Of a DNA stretch of 64,000 nucleotides, positions 28,379 to 35,677 are shown piece by piece. Each line of letters starts with the position of its first letter. Positions within the stretch are counted from its first letter, which is position 1. The notes beneath the pieces were generated by a model that saw only the letters and a list, made by a program, of their open reading frames with translations, did no database searches and was not told where the DNA came from. A program made the position numbers and the translations under genes. Source of the DNA: a bacterium (GTDB lineage: Bacteria; Acidobacteriota; Polarisedimenticolia; Polarisedimenticolales; Polarisedimenticolaceae); contig JAAELQ010000088.1 of NCBI GenBank assembly GCA_024226515.1, positions 18,111-82,110 of the forward strand, written 5' to 3'.

Positions 28379-30286
28379 ATGACCCGCGGCGCGATGTTTC
28401 TGTCCCTGTGGCTGCTGCTCGCGAACGCGAGCCTGGCCGGGGGAGGCGACTATCTGCAGTCACTGGTCGGCGAGGCTCGTGCTCGGGACCTGGCCTCGCA
28501 GCGCTACTGGCACAAGCTGGTCCACTACCGCGACACCGGCATCGGCACGCTGCGCAGCACGGCGAAGGGCGAGGGCTTCCTCCTGGCCGAGGGCGGACTC
28601 ACCGACCCGGAAGCCGAGCTCGAGGCGACGCTCGCGGCGTTCTTCGCGCCCGCAGTCGAAGGGGCCGTGCAGCACCCCCAGTGCCGCTTCGCCGCGCGCT
28701 ACCGCTGGCTCGATGAGCAACTGGTCTTCGACCGCGAGAGGCTGCCGCAGCAACCCTGCTCGGAGTTCGATCTGTGGTACGAGACGATCGACCCGCAGCA
28801 GATCACGCTCGTATTCGCTTCGGCCTACGTGAACAGCCCCGCCTCGATGTACGGCCACACGCTGCTGCGCATCGATCAGCCGGGCCGGGACAGCTCGGAT
28901 CAGCTGGTGGCGTACGCGCTGAACCACTCGGCCGTCACGGACGAGAACAACGGCATCCTGTTCGCGGTCATGGGGCTCACCGGCGGTTACCTGGGGCAGT
29001 TCACCTTGCTGCCGTACTACGACAAGGTGAAGGAATACAACGACCTCGAGAGCCGGGATCTCTGGGAGTACGAGCTGACCCTGACGCGGGACGAGATCGA
29101 CCGCGTGATGCGGCACGCGTGGGAGTTGAGTGAGGTCGGGTTTCGCTACTACTTCTTTCTTCAGAACTGCTCGTACCGCTTGCTGGAGCTGCTCGAGCTC
29201 GCCCGTCCCGGCCTCGAGCTGGCCGGCGCGTTCCGGGTCTGGGCCATTCCCACGGATACCGTACGCGAGGTTCTGGAGACGGAGGGGATGCTGGCCGCGG
29301 TTCACTTTCGGCCCGGCGCCGCGACGGTACTGCGCCATCACCTCGGGACGCTGACACGCAGGCAGCGCGTGCTGGCCCGCGAGCTGGCGCACGGAGAGAC
29401 CGACCCGGACGAAGCCGAGGTCGCCGCGCTCGAGCCGGAGGTTCGCGCCCGGGTGCTGCAAGTCGCCTACGAGTACCTGCACCAGCAGACGCTCGCGGGT
29501 GACACGACCGAGGAACTCGCCGCGCCGAGGCTGCTGTCGTTGCTGGTGGCGCGCAGCCGGGTTCCGTTCTCCGAGCCGCTCGAACCGCCTCCGATGCCGG
29601 AGGTCCGTCCGGACCAGGGCCACGGCACCTCGCGCGTCGCGATCGAGGGCGGGGGATTCGACGGCCAGCCGTTCGCGTCGGTCCGGATCCGCGGGGTGTA
29701 CCACGATCAGCTCGACCCGCAGGGCGGGTTCCAGGAGAACGCGCAGATCAACTTCCTCGAGGTCGAGGTGCGTCGGTTCTTCGATGACGAGACCACGCAG
29801 CTCGAGCGGGTGGACCTGATCGACCTCAACTCGTTGACCCCCCGCGACGCCCTCTCCAGCCCGATGTCCTGGAACGTGCGCTTCGGGCTCGAGCGGCAGC
29901 GCACCCCGGACGCCGGCCGGCACATCGTGACCCTGCTCGAGGGCGGCTCGTCGTGGGCCTACCGGCCGTCGGGGCAGGTCGGCGGCACAATCCTCTACGC
30001 CGGCCTGCAGTCGTCGCTCCAGTTCGGGGACGACCTGCCCCGCAGCTGGCGCATCGGTGCGGGGCCCCGAGCCGGGTTGATCGCCGACTGGAATCGGCTG
30101 GGCCGTTTCAAGCTCGAGGGGCAGAGCCTGTGGCATCTGGACGAGTCGCGGCCCGAATGGCTCCTTTCGCTCGAGTATCGCCTCCCGCTGACGCCGAATA
30201 CCGCCCTGGGCGTCCGGGTGCGGCATGAAGAGGCGTTCGGAATCGACACGGACGAGGTTGCCGTGGGGCTGCTGATCTACCTCTGA
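28379..30286 (+). CDS. DUF4105 domain protein, exported
   Basis: A 635-aa protein with an N-terminal signal (MFLSLWLLLANASLAGG; ATG at 28379, or 28394 in the same frame). The DUF4105 (Lnb N-terminal periplasmic) core is clear: 'LVFASAYVNSPASMYGHTLL', where the serine and histidine are conserved, and 'FRYYFFLQNCSYRLLELL' with the conserved Asn-Cys, resembling an NlpC/P60-like cysteine hydrolase arrangement. The C-terminal 200 residues look like an outer-membrane beta-barrel ('VRFGLERQRTP', 'LLSLEYRLPL', ending near 'VAVGLLIYL'). It is probably an envelope enzyme of unknown substrate. No good ribosome site is seen before the start. Confidence 0.8.
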   Translation: MTRGAMFLSLWLLLANASLAGGGDYLQSLVGEARARDLASQRYWHKLVHYRDTGIGTLRSTAKGEGFLLAEGGLTDPEAELEATLAAFFAPAVEGAVQHPQCRFAARYRWLDEQLVFDRERLPQQPCSEFDLWYETIDPQQITLVFASAYVNSPASMYGHTLLRIDQPGRDSSDQLVAYALNHSAVTDENNGILFAVMGLTGGYLGQFTLLPYYDKVKEYNDLESRDLWEYELTLTRDEIDRVMRHAWELSEVGFRYYFFLQNCSYRLLELLELARPGLELAGAFRVWAIPTDTVREVLETEGMLAAVHFRPGAATVLRHHLGTLTRRQRVLARELAHGETDPDEAEVAALEPEVRARVLQVAYEYLHQQTLAGDTTEELAAPRLLSLLVARSRVPFSEPLEPPPMPEVRPDQGHGTSRVAIEGGGFDGQPFASVRIRGVYHDQLDPQGGFQENAQINFLEVEVRRFFDDETTQLERVDLIDLNSLTPRDALSSPMSWNVRFGLERQRTPDAGRHIVTLLEGGSSWAYRPSGQVGGTILYAGLQSSLQFGDDLPRSWRIGAGPRAGLIADWNRLGRFKLEGQSLWHLDESRPEWLLSLEYRLPLTPNTALGVRVRHEEAFGIDTDEVAVGLLIYL

Positions 30287-30318
30287 ACTCCGGCGAGACT
30301 CGACTGCATTTTTCCAGT

Positions 30319-30349
30319 TCAAAAAGGGACCAATTCAGGCCCTTTTTGA
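30319..30349. terminator. Intrinsic terminator between DUF4105 and the nap/hao operon
   Basis: TCAAAAAGGG (30319-30328) pairs perfectly with CCCTTTTTGA (30340-30349) around an 11-base loop, putting an A-tract and T-tract in the stem so it can work in both directions. It separates the DUF4105 gene from the respiratory operon. Between it and 30467 there are about 115 bases with no convincing -35/-10 pair. A TTGAAT...ATCG stretch near 30363 only weakly resembles an FNR site. Confidence 0.75.
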
Positions 30350-30466
30350 GTGCCCCGAGCCCTTGAATCGTATCGCCAGGCGGTCGAAAGTAGGACGTCT
30401 ACACCCCCGTGTGGGAAGGGGCTGCCTTGGCGCAAAAACCCAGAGAAATCGCATGCCGGACCGCCG

Positions 30467-31177
30467 ATGCCGCATAGCGGCGACCGGCGGGGAATTCCCG
30501 CCTGGAGCGGCTGGCTCATCGCGCCCGTATTCCTGTTGCTGGCGGCGTGGATGTACGCCGGGCCCGAGCTCGTCGAGTTGCCGGAGACGCCGGCGCACCA
30601 CGTGGACCCGGCGGAACTGAGCTTCGAGGCACGGCGACAGCCGTTGACGGACCCGCCGACGATTCTGAACGCGGGATTCGAGCAGAGCTGCAACAGCTGC
30701 CATCGCCTGTTCCCGCCCAAGGACAACGACACCGCGGGAGAAGCGCGCCTGCAGCACACGCACATCGCGCTGAATCACGGCATCAACGATCGCTGCCGCA
30801 ACTGCCACAGCCGCGGCGATCGCGACAGGCTGGTCATGCGCGGCGGCAAGCGGATCGGTTACGACGACGTCGTTCAGCTCTGCTCGAACTGTCACGGACC
30901 GACCTATCGCGACTGGATGCGCGGAATGCACGGCCGCACCAACGGGTACTGGGACGCGTCGCGTGGCGAGTCCGTGCGTCTGGGCTGCACCGCATGTCAC
31001 GACCCGCACAATCCTCGCGTTCCGGCGATGGATCCGTTGCGTCCGCTGCCCGGCCCGCGCAGCCTGCGCGCCGAACATCGCTCGGAACACGTCGTCGTGG
31101 AAGAACTGGATCCCCTCCGTCGCGTGCTGCAACCGCACGCCGGCGACCACGAATCGCACGAGAGGAGTGATCCATGA
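30467..31177 (+). CDS. Membrane-anchored tetraheme cytochrome c
   Basis: A 236-aa protein; the ATG at 30467 directly precedes 'GWLIAPVFLLLAAWMYAGPE', an uncleaved membrane anchor or signal. Four CxxCH heme sites follow: CNSCH, CRNCH, CSNCH and CTACH. It should sit on the periplasmic face and take part in electron transfer between quinol and periplasmic enzymes. It heads the operon and overlaps the ferredoxin gene by ATGA. The order cytochrome, TAT ferredoxin, NrfD-type protein recalls DsrJ-DsrO-DsrP and related quinol-linked complexes. It does not look like NrfH or NapC, which are smaller and have different heme spacing. A short C-terminal tail carries many histidines. Confidence 0.85.
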   Translation: MPHSGDRRGIPAWSGWLIAPVFLLLAAWMYAGPELVELPETPAHHVDPAELSFEARRQPLTDPPTILNAGFEQSCNSCHRLFPPKDNDTAGEARLQHTHIALNHGINDRCRNCHSRGDRDRLVMRGGKRIGYDDVVQLCSNCHGPTYRDWMRGMHGRTNGYWDASRGESVRLGCTACHDPHNPRVPAMDPLRPLPGPRSLRAEHRSEHVVVEELDPLRRVLQPHAGDHESHERSDP

Positions 31178-32205
31178 GCGACGATCAACGCCTCCCCGAC
31201 ACCAAGGCCCGCGCCGCCAAGAGCAGCCGCCGCAGCTTCCTGCGCGGCAGCCTGGGCGCCGGCGCGGGCCTGGTGGCGCTCGCCGCAGCTCTCGAGCCGC
31301 TGAAGGACTTCGACACCAGCGGCATGACGATGCAGACGTTCCTGCAGAAGCACTACAAGGAAATGACACCCGAGGACATGGAGCAGGTCCTCGAGCGGAT
31401 CCGCACCGAGGTCGAGCAGCGCTACGACGTCCGGCCCGAGCTGCGCGACGTCAAGCCGATGGACGGTGTCGAGTTCGCCTACGCCCTGAACCTGGGACGC
31501 TGCATCGGTTGTCGGAAGTGCGTCCACGCTTGCGTGGCCGAGAACAACCAGAGTCGCAGCCCCGAGATCCAGTACATCCGCGTCCTCGAGATGCCGCGCG
31601 GCAGCGTCGACATCGAGCGCGGCAACCATCACTACGATCGTCCGACGGTTCCCGACGAGAACCACTACTACATGCCGATCCAGTGCCACCAGTGCGCCAA
31701 CCCGCCGTGCGTCAAGGTCTGCCCGGTCGAGGCGACGTGGCAAGAGCCGGACGGGATCACGGTCATCGACTATGACTGGTGCATCGGCTGCCGCTATTGC
31801 GAGGCGGCCTGCCCGTACTGGGCCCGCCGCTTCAACTTCGTCGAGCCGAAGCTGGCCGAGGATCCGGAGAAAGCGAAAGAAGTCCTCAACCCGGACATGA
31901 GCTACCTCTCCAACCGGCCGCGTCACAAGGGCGTGATGGAGAAGTGCCACTTCTGTCTGCATCGCACGCGCGAGGGCAAGATGCCGGCCTGTCTCGAGGT
32001 ATGCCCCGTCGGCGCGCGCAAGTTCGGCAACCTGCTCGATCCCGAGAGCGAGGTCTCTCAGATCGTTCGCAACAAGCACGTGTTCGTGCTGAAGCAGGAG
32101 GTCGGCACGCGACCGCGCTTCTTCTACTACTTCGACCAGGACTACCACCAGAACGAGGGCTCCGCGTCGCACGACGACTCCGGCCACGGTAAGGAGGAGG
32201 CATGA
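31174..32205 (+). CDS. TAT-exported 4Fe-4S ferredoxin subunit (NrfC/HybA/DsrO-like)
   Basis: A 343-aa protein starting in an ATGA overlap. The N-terminus has a twin-arginine signal (SSRRSFLRGSLGAGAGL). Four cysteine clusters are visible: CIGCRKCVHAC, CHQCANPPCVKVCP, CIGCRYCEAACPYW and CHFCLHRTREG...CLEVCP, enough for four [4Fe-4S] centres as in NrfC, HybA and DsrO. It passes electrons between the membrane quinol protein and periplasmic hemes. The gene lies between the tetraheme cytochrome and the NrfD-type gene, overlapping both, so the three products very likely form one membrane complex. The C-terminus is rich in His and Asp. Confidence 0.92.
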   Translation: MSDDQRLPDTKARAAKSSRRSFLRGSLGAGAGLVALAAALEPLKDFDTSGMTMQTFLQKHYKEMTPEDMEQVLERIRTEVEQRYDVRPELRDVKPMDGVEFAYALNLGRCIGCRKCVHACVAENNQSRSPEIQYIRVLEMPRGSVDIERGNHHYDRPTVPDENHYYMPIQCHQCANPPCVKVCPVEATWQEPDGITVIDYDWCIGCRYCEAACPYWARRFNFVEPKLAEDPEKAKEVLNPDMSYLSNRPRHKGVMEKCHFCLHRTREGKMPACLEVCPVGARKFGNLLDPESEVSQIVRNKHVFVLKQEVGTRPRFFYYFDQDYHQNEGSASHDDSGHGKEEA

Positions 32206-33443
32206 GGGACTACCTCGTCTTCCTCTGGCGCGCGCTGCGGGTCAGCTTCGTCGGCGACTGGCGGTACTACGCGTGGATGCTGCTGCTGACCTGCGTCTGC
32301 CTTCTGGGATTGAACGCGTACGCGAAGCAACTCGTGCACGGCCTGATCGTCACCGGCATGTCGGACCACGTCTCGTGGGGGCTGTACATCGCCAACTTCA
32401 CCTTCCTGGTGGGCATGGCGGCGGCCGCGGTGATGCTGGTCATCCCGGTCTATGTCTATCGCAAGCACGAATTGCACGGTCTCGTCATCTTCGGCGAGCT
32501 GTTCGCGGTGGCGGCGATCGTGATGTGCATGCTGTTCGTCGGCGTCGACCTGGGACGCCCCGATCGCTTCATGCACATCTTCTTCCGCTTCAATTTCCCG
32601 ATCTCGATGCTGTCCTGGGACGTGATCGCGCTCAACGGCTATCTGCTGTTGAACCTGCACATCTGCGGCTACCTGATCTACTGCGCGTATCGCAAGCGCC
32701 AGCCCAGCAAGCTGTTCTACATCCCGTTCGTGTTCATCGCGATCGTCTGGGCCATCAGCATCCACACGGTCACGGCGTTCCTGTACGTCGGGCTCGGCGG
32801 CAGGCCGTTCTGGAACACGGCGATCATCGCGCCCCGCTTCCTGGCCTCGGCTTTCGCGGCCGGGCCGGCGTTCATCATCTTGACCGTGCAGGTGATCCGC
32901 AAGGTGACGGGCTACCGCATCGTGGAGGGCGCGCTGGCGATGCTGCGCAACGTGGTGACGATCGCGCTGGTCGTCAACATGTTCCTCCTCGGCTGCGAGC
33001 TGTTCACCGAGTACTACACCGACGCCGCGCATCTCGTCTCGACCGACTACCTGTTCCGCGGGCTGCACGGCTTCAACGCGCTCGTGCCGTGGATCTGGTC
33101 CGCGATCGCGATGAACCTCGTGGCGCTGGTGATCCTACTGCTGCCGAAATCCGATCGACGCATCTGGCCCACGAACCTCGCCTGCTTCCTGCTGATCGTG
33201 GGCATCTGGATCGAGAAGGGCATGGGCCTGATCATTCCGGCGTTCATCCCGAGTCCGCTGGGCGAGATCGTCGAGTACACGCCGACCGCCAACGAGATCC
33301 TGGTCTGCTTCGGGATCTGGGCCTTCGGCATGCTGATCTACACGATCATGGTGCGCACCGCCGTGCCCGTGTTGACGGGCAAGCTGACCATCGACAGCGA
33401 GAGGCCGGCGCAGGCCTCGATCGCCTCCGGAGAGGCGTCATGA
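32202..33443 (+). CDS. NrfD/PsrC/DsrP-type membrane quinol-interacting subunit
   Basis: A 413-aa polytopic membrane protein, with about ten hydrophobic segments, in ATGA overlap with the ferredoxin gene. Landmarks are 'SDHVSWGLYIANFTFLVGMA', 'GVDLGRPDRFMHIFFR', 'FNFPISMLSWDVIALNGY' and 'PNEILVCFG'-like spacing near the end; the central Asp/Arg motif is shared with NrfD/PsrC proteins that bind menaquinone or ubiquinone in the membrane. It carries no redox cofactor itself in known relatives. It most likely oxidises quinol and hands electrons to the ferredoxin and tetraheme cytochrome, which could supply the HAO-like enzyme encoded next. Confidence 0.9.
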   Translation: MRDYLVFLWRALRVSFVGDWRYYAWMLLLTCVCLLGLNAYAKQLVHGLIVTGMSDHVSWGLYIANFTFLVGMAAAAVMLVIPVYVYRKHELHGLVIFGELFAVAAIVMCMLFVGVDLGRPDRFMHIFFRFNFPISMLSWDVIALNGYLLLNLHICGYLIYCAYRKRQPSKLFYIPFVFIAIVWAISIHTVTAFLYVGLGGRPFWNTAIIAPRFLASAFAAGPAFIILTVQVIRKVTGYRIVEGALAMLRNVVTIALVVNMFLLGCELFTEYYTDAAHLVSTDYLFRGLHGFNALVPWIWSAIAMNLVALVILLLPKSDRRIWPTNLACFLLIVGIWIEKGMGLIIPAFIPSPLGEIVEYTPTANEILVCFGIWAFGMLIYTIMVRTAVPVLTGKLTIDSERPAQASIASGEAS

Positions 33444-33487
33444 CCGCTAAATCGAACATTGCAGTTACGCATGAAGAGGGAGAGACG

Positions 33488-34942
33488 ATGAGGAAGAACG
33501 TGTGGGCGTACGGCGCAATTCTGTTGCTCGCCACGCTCGTCGCGACTTCTCCGGTCGGAGCGCAGGCAATCGGCCTGCCGGAGATCAGCGAGCAGAGCAT
33601 GGAGTGCATCGAGTGCCACAAGAAGCAGAATCCGGTGATCTACCAGCAGTGGGGCTACAGCAAGCACTACCGCGCGAACGTCGGTTGCTACGAGTGCCAT
33701 GCTGCGGAGAAGAGGGATCCGGACGCAACGTTGCACTACAACCAGACGATCGCCGTGATCGTCAGTCCGAAGGACTGCTCCAAGTGCCACAGCCGCGAGG
33801 TGCAGGAGTTCGCGGCGTCGCACCACGCCAAGGGCGGGCGCATCCTCGGCTCGCTGGACAACGTGCTGGCCGACATCGTCGAGGGCAACAAGGCGATGCG
33901 CACGATGGGCTTCCCCGAGGGCGTATCCGCGGCTTCGGTCAACGGTTGCCTGCAGTGTCACGGCTCGCAGGTGAAGGTGTTGCCCGACGGTACGCTGGAT
34001 CCGGTGACCTACCCGAACAGCGGCATCGGGCGCATCAACCCGGACGGCTCGGAGGGCTCCTGTAACGCGTGCCACACGCGCCACGAGTTCTCCGCGGCGC
34101 AGGCCCGTCACCCGGACACCTGCGGCAAGTGCCACCTGGGCCCCGACCATCCGCAGAAGGAGATCTACGAAGAGTCCAAGCACGGCATCGCGTTCTTCGC
34201 GAACGAGCATCGGATGAACCTCGACAGCCCGAAGTGGATCGTGGGCGAGGACTACTGGGCCGCTCCGACCTGCGCCACGTGCCACATGTCGGCCACGCGC
34301 AACCAGCAGGTGACGCACGACATCGGGCTGCGCATCAGCTGGAACAACCGACCGATCGAGTCGGTGCGTCCCGAGCAGGCCGACGCGAAGATGGGACTGC
34401 CCGGCAAGGACATCCCGTGGCAGGTGCGTCGCGGGAACATGAAGGACGTCTGCAGCAACTGCCACGCCAAGCCGTGGGTCGACAACTTCTACGTGCAGTA
34501 CGATGCTCTCATCGATCTGTACAACGGGAAGTACGCCAAGCCGGGTAAGGCGTTGGTCGCGCTGGCCAAGCCGCTGAAGCCCCACAACGCGCCGTTCTCG
34601 CACGAGATCGACTGGATCTGGTTCGAGTTGTGGCACCACGAGGGACGGCGCGCGCGTCACGGAGCCGCGATGATGGCTCCGGACTACACGCACTGGCACG
34701 GCACCTACGAGATCGCGCGCAACTTCTATACCGAGTTCATCCCGACGCTGGAAGAGATGGCGGAAGAGGGGATCCACTCGGGTAACGCCAAGAAGGTCGA
34801 GGCCGGCAAGAAACTGAAGGCCAAGATCGACGAGGTGATGAACAGCTCGGATCACCGCTGGGCCCTGGACAAGCTGGACCCGGCCGAGAAGGCCAAGCGC
34901 GACAAGGCGCGAGCCGAGTTCAAGGCGCGCTACAAGGAGTAA
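33488..34942 (+). CDS. Octaheme cytochrome c of the hydroxylamine oxidoreductase (HAO) family
   Basis: A 484-aa periplasmic protein. The ATG at 33488 has GAGGGAGAG upstream and opens a signal peptide (MRKNVWAYGAILLLATLVA); the ATG at 33440 would add 16 residues before it. Eight CxxCH motifs occur in HAO order: CIECH, CYECH, CSKCH, CLQCH, CNACH, CGKCH, CATCH, CSNCH. HAO-specific context includes 'CHLGPDHPQKEIYEESKHGI' and 'HEGRRARHG', followed by 'APDYTHWHGTYEIA'. The heme-crosslinking tyrosine of true HAO should fall near Tyr400-Tyr407, but only an alignment can tell. Reductive relatives lacking it turn nitrite into hydroxylamine or ammonium. The nap context favours a reductive role; that is inferred. 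Confidence 0.92.
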   Translation: MRKNVWAYGAILLLATLVATSPVGAQAIGLPEISEQSMECIECHKKQNPVIYQQWGYSKHYRANVGCYECHAAEKRDPDATLHYNQTIAVIVSPKDCSKCHSREVQEFAASHHAKGGRILGSLDNVLADIVEGNKAMRTMGFPEGVSAASVNGCLQCHGSQVKVLPDGTLDPVTYPNSGIGRINPDGSEGSCNACHTRHEFSAAQARHPDTCGKCHLGPDHPQKEIYEESKHGIAFFANEHRMNLDSPKWIVGEDYWAAPTCATCHMSATRNQQVTHDIGLRISWNNRPIESVRPEQADAKMGLPGKDIPWQVRRGNMKDVCSNCHAKPWVDNFYVQYDALIDLYNGKYAKPGKALVALAKPLKPHNAPFSHEIDWIWFELWHHEGRRARHGAAMMAPDYTHWHGTYEIARNFYTEFIPTLEEMAEEGIHSGNAKKVEAGKKLKAKIDEVMNSSDHRWALDKLDPAEKAKRDKARAEFKARYKE

Positions 34943-34953
34943 GGGCGGCGACG

Positions 34954-35394
34954 GTGGAGCATCAACCCACAGCCGAAGACGCGCGCATCGCGTTGCGCAG
35001 TCACGTCGAGGATCGAGCCCTCGAGGCTCGCCGGCAGTACGGCGAGATCGACTGGGCCGCGATGCAGCGCATGTTGGGCGACTCCACCGTCGTTCGTTTC
35101 CCCACCGAGATCCGTTTCGACGCCGGGCCGCTCGAGTCCGGCGAGTTCGCCTACCCGCAACAGCTGGGGGATCGGCCCGAGCAGGGGTTCCACCTCATCG
35201 TGCATCCGGCCTTCGCCGAGCGGCACGACGTGTTGCCGCTGCTCGTGGCCTACCAGCTGGTGCGAATCAACTACGGCGAGATCGTCACACACGAAGAGGC
35301 GGAGCTGTTCGGCGCGAAGCTGTTGGGCCTGGATCCGGACGACTACTACCGGACCCTGTGCGAGCTCGTCGACGGCATTCCCGCCGGAGCATAG
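34954..35394 (+). CDS. Unknown 146-aa cytoplasmic protein in the nap/hao operon
   Basis: A small acidic protein starting at GTG 34954, 11 bases after the HAO-like gene. It has no signal peptide, no heme motif and no cysteine cluster. The fold seems mixed alpha/beta ('STVVRFPTEIRFDAGPL', 'EQGFHLIVHPAFAERHDV', 'LVAYQLVRINYGEIVTHEEA', 'AKLLGLDPDDYYRTLCELVD'). No family was recognised. Its place between hao and the napD-like gene suggests an assembly or maturation helper, but nothing in the sequence shows this. Confidence 0.7.
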   Translation: MEHQPTAEDARIALRSHVEDRALEARRQYGEIDWAAMQRMLGDSTVVRFPTEIRFDAGPLESGEFAYPQQLGDRPEQGFHLIVHPAFAERHDVLPLLVAYQLVRINYGEIVTHEEAELFGAKLLGLDPDDYYRTLCELVDGIPAGA

Positions 35395-35410
35395 ACAGGA
35401 GGAACCGATC

Positions 35411-35677
35411 ATGCCGGTCGTCGGCGCCTGGGCCCGGGTCGAGTCGGAAGACTTCGAGCTGGCCCGCCAGAGTCTCTCCCTGCTGGAAGGCGTCGAGACG
35501 TTCGATCTCGACGATCCCGGCAAGATCGGTTTGTTGATCGAGGCGGACGATCTGGACTCCGCCCACGCCGTGCTGACGCGCGACGTGCCTGCCGCGCGCG
35601 GAGTTCTCTGCGCCTGGCCCGTGTCGGTGCATCTGGACGAAGACGCCGACGACCCACAAAGGAGTAGTGCGAGATGA
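35411..35677 (+). CDS. NapD-like maturation chaperone
   Basis: An 88-aa protein with an AGGAGG site before the ATG. The size, absence of a signal, and pattern of two beta-alpha-beta halves ('VVGAWARVESEDFELARQSL', 'KIGLLIEADDLDSAHAVLTR') with a final strand 'GVLCAWPVSVHLDED' fit the ferredoxin-like fold of NapD, which binds the twin-arginine signal of NapA before export. The similarity is by pattern and context rather than a diagnostic motif. It overlaps napA by ATGA, which is the usual place for napD. Confidence 0.6.
   Translation: MPVVGAWARVESEDFELARQSLSLLEGVETFDLDDPGKIGLLIEADDLDSAHAVLTRDVPAARGVLCAWPVSVHLDEDADDPQRSSAR

Noticed and set aside
30355..30380. Possible FNR-type site (TTGAAT...ATCG) upstream of the nap/hao operon
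   Set aside because: Only a partial match to TTGAT-N4-ATCAA; not enough to call an operator.
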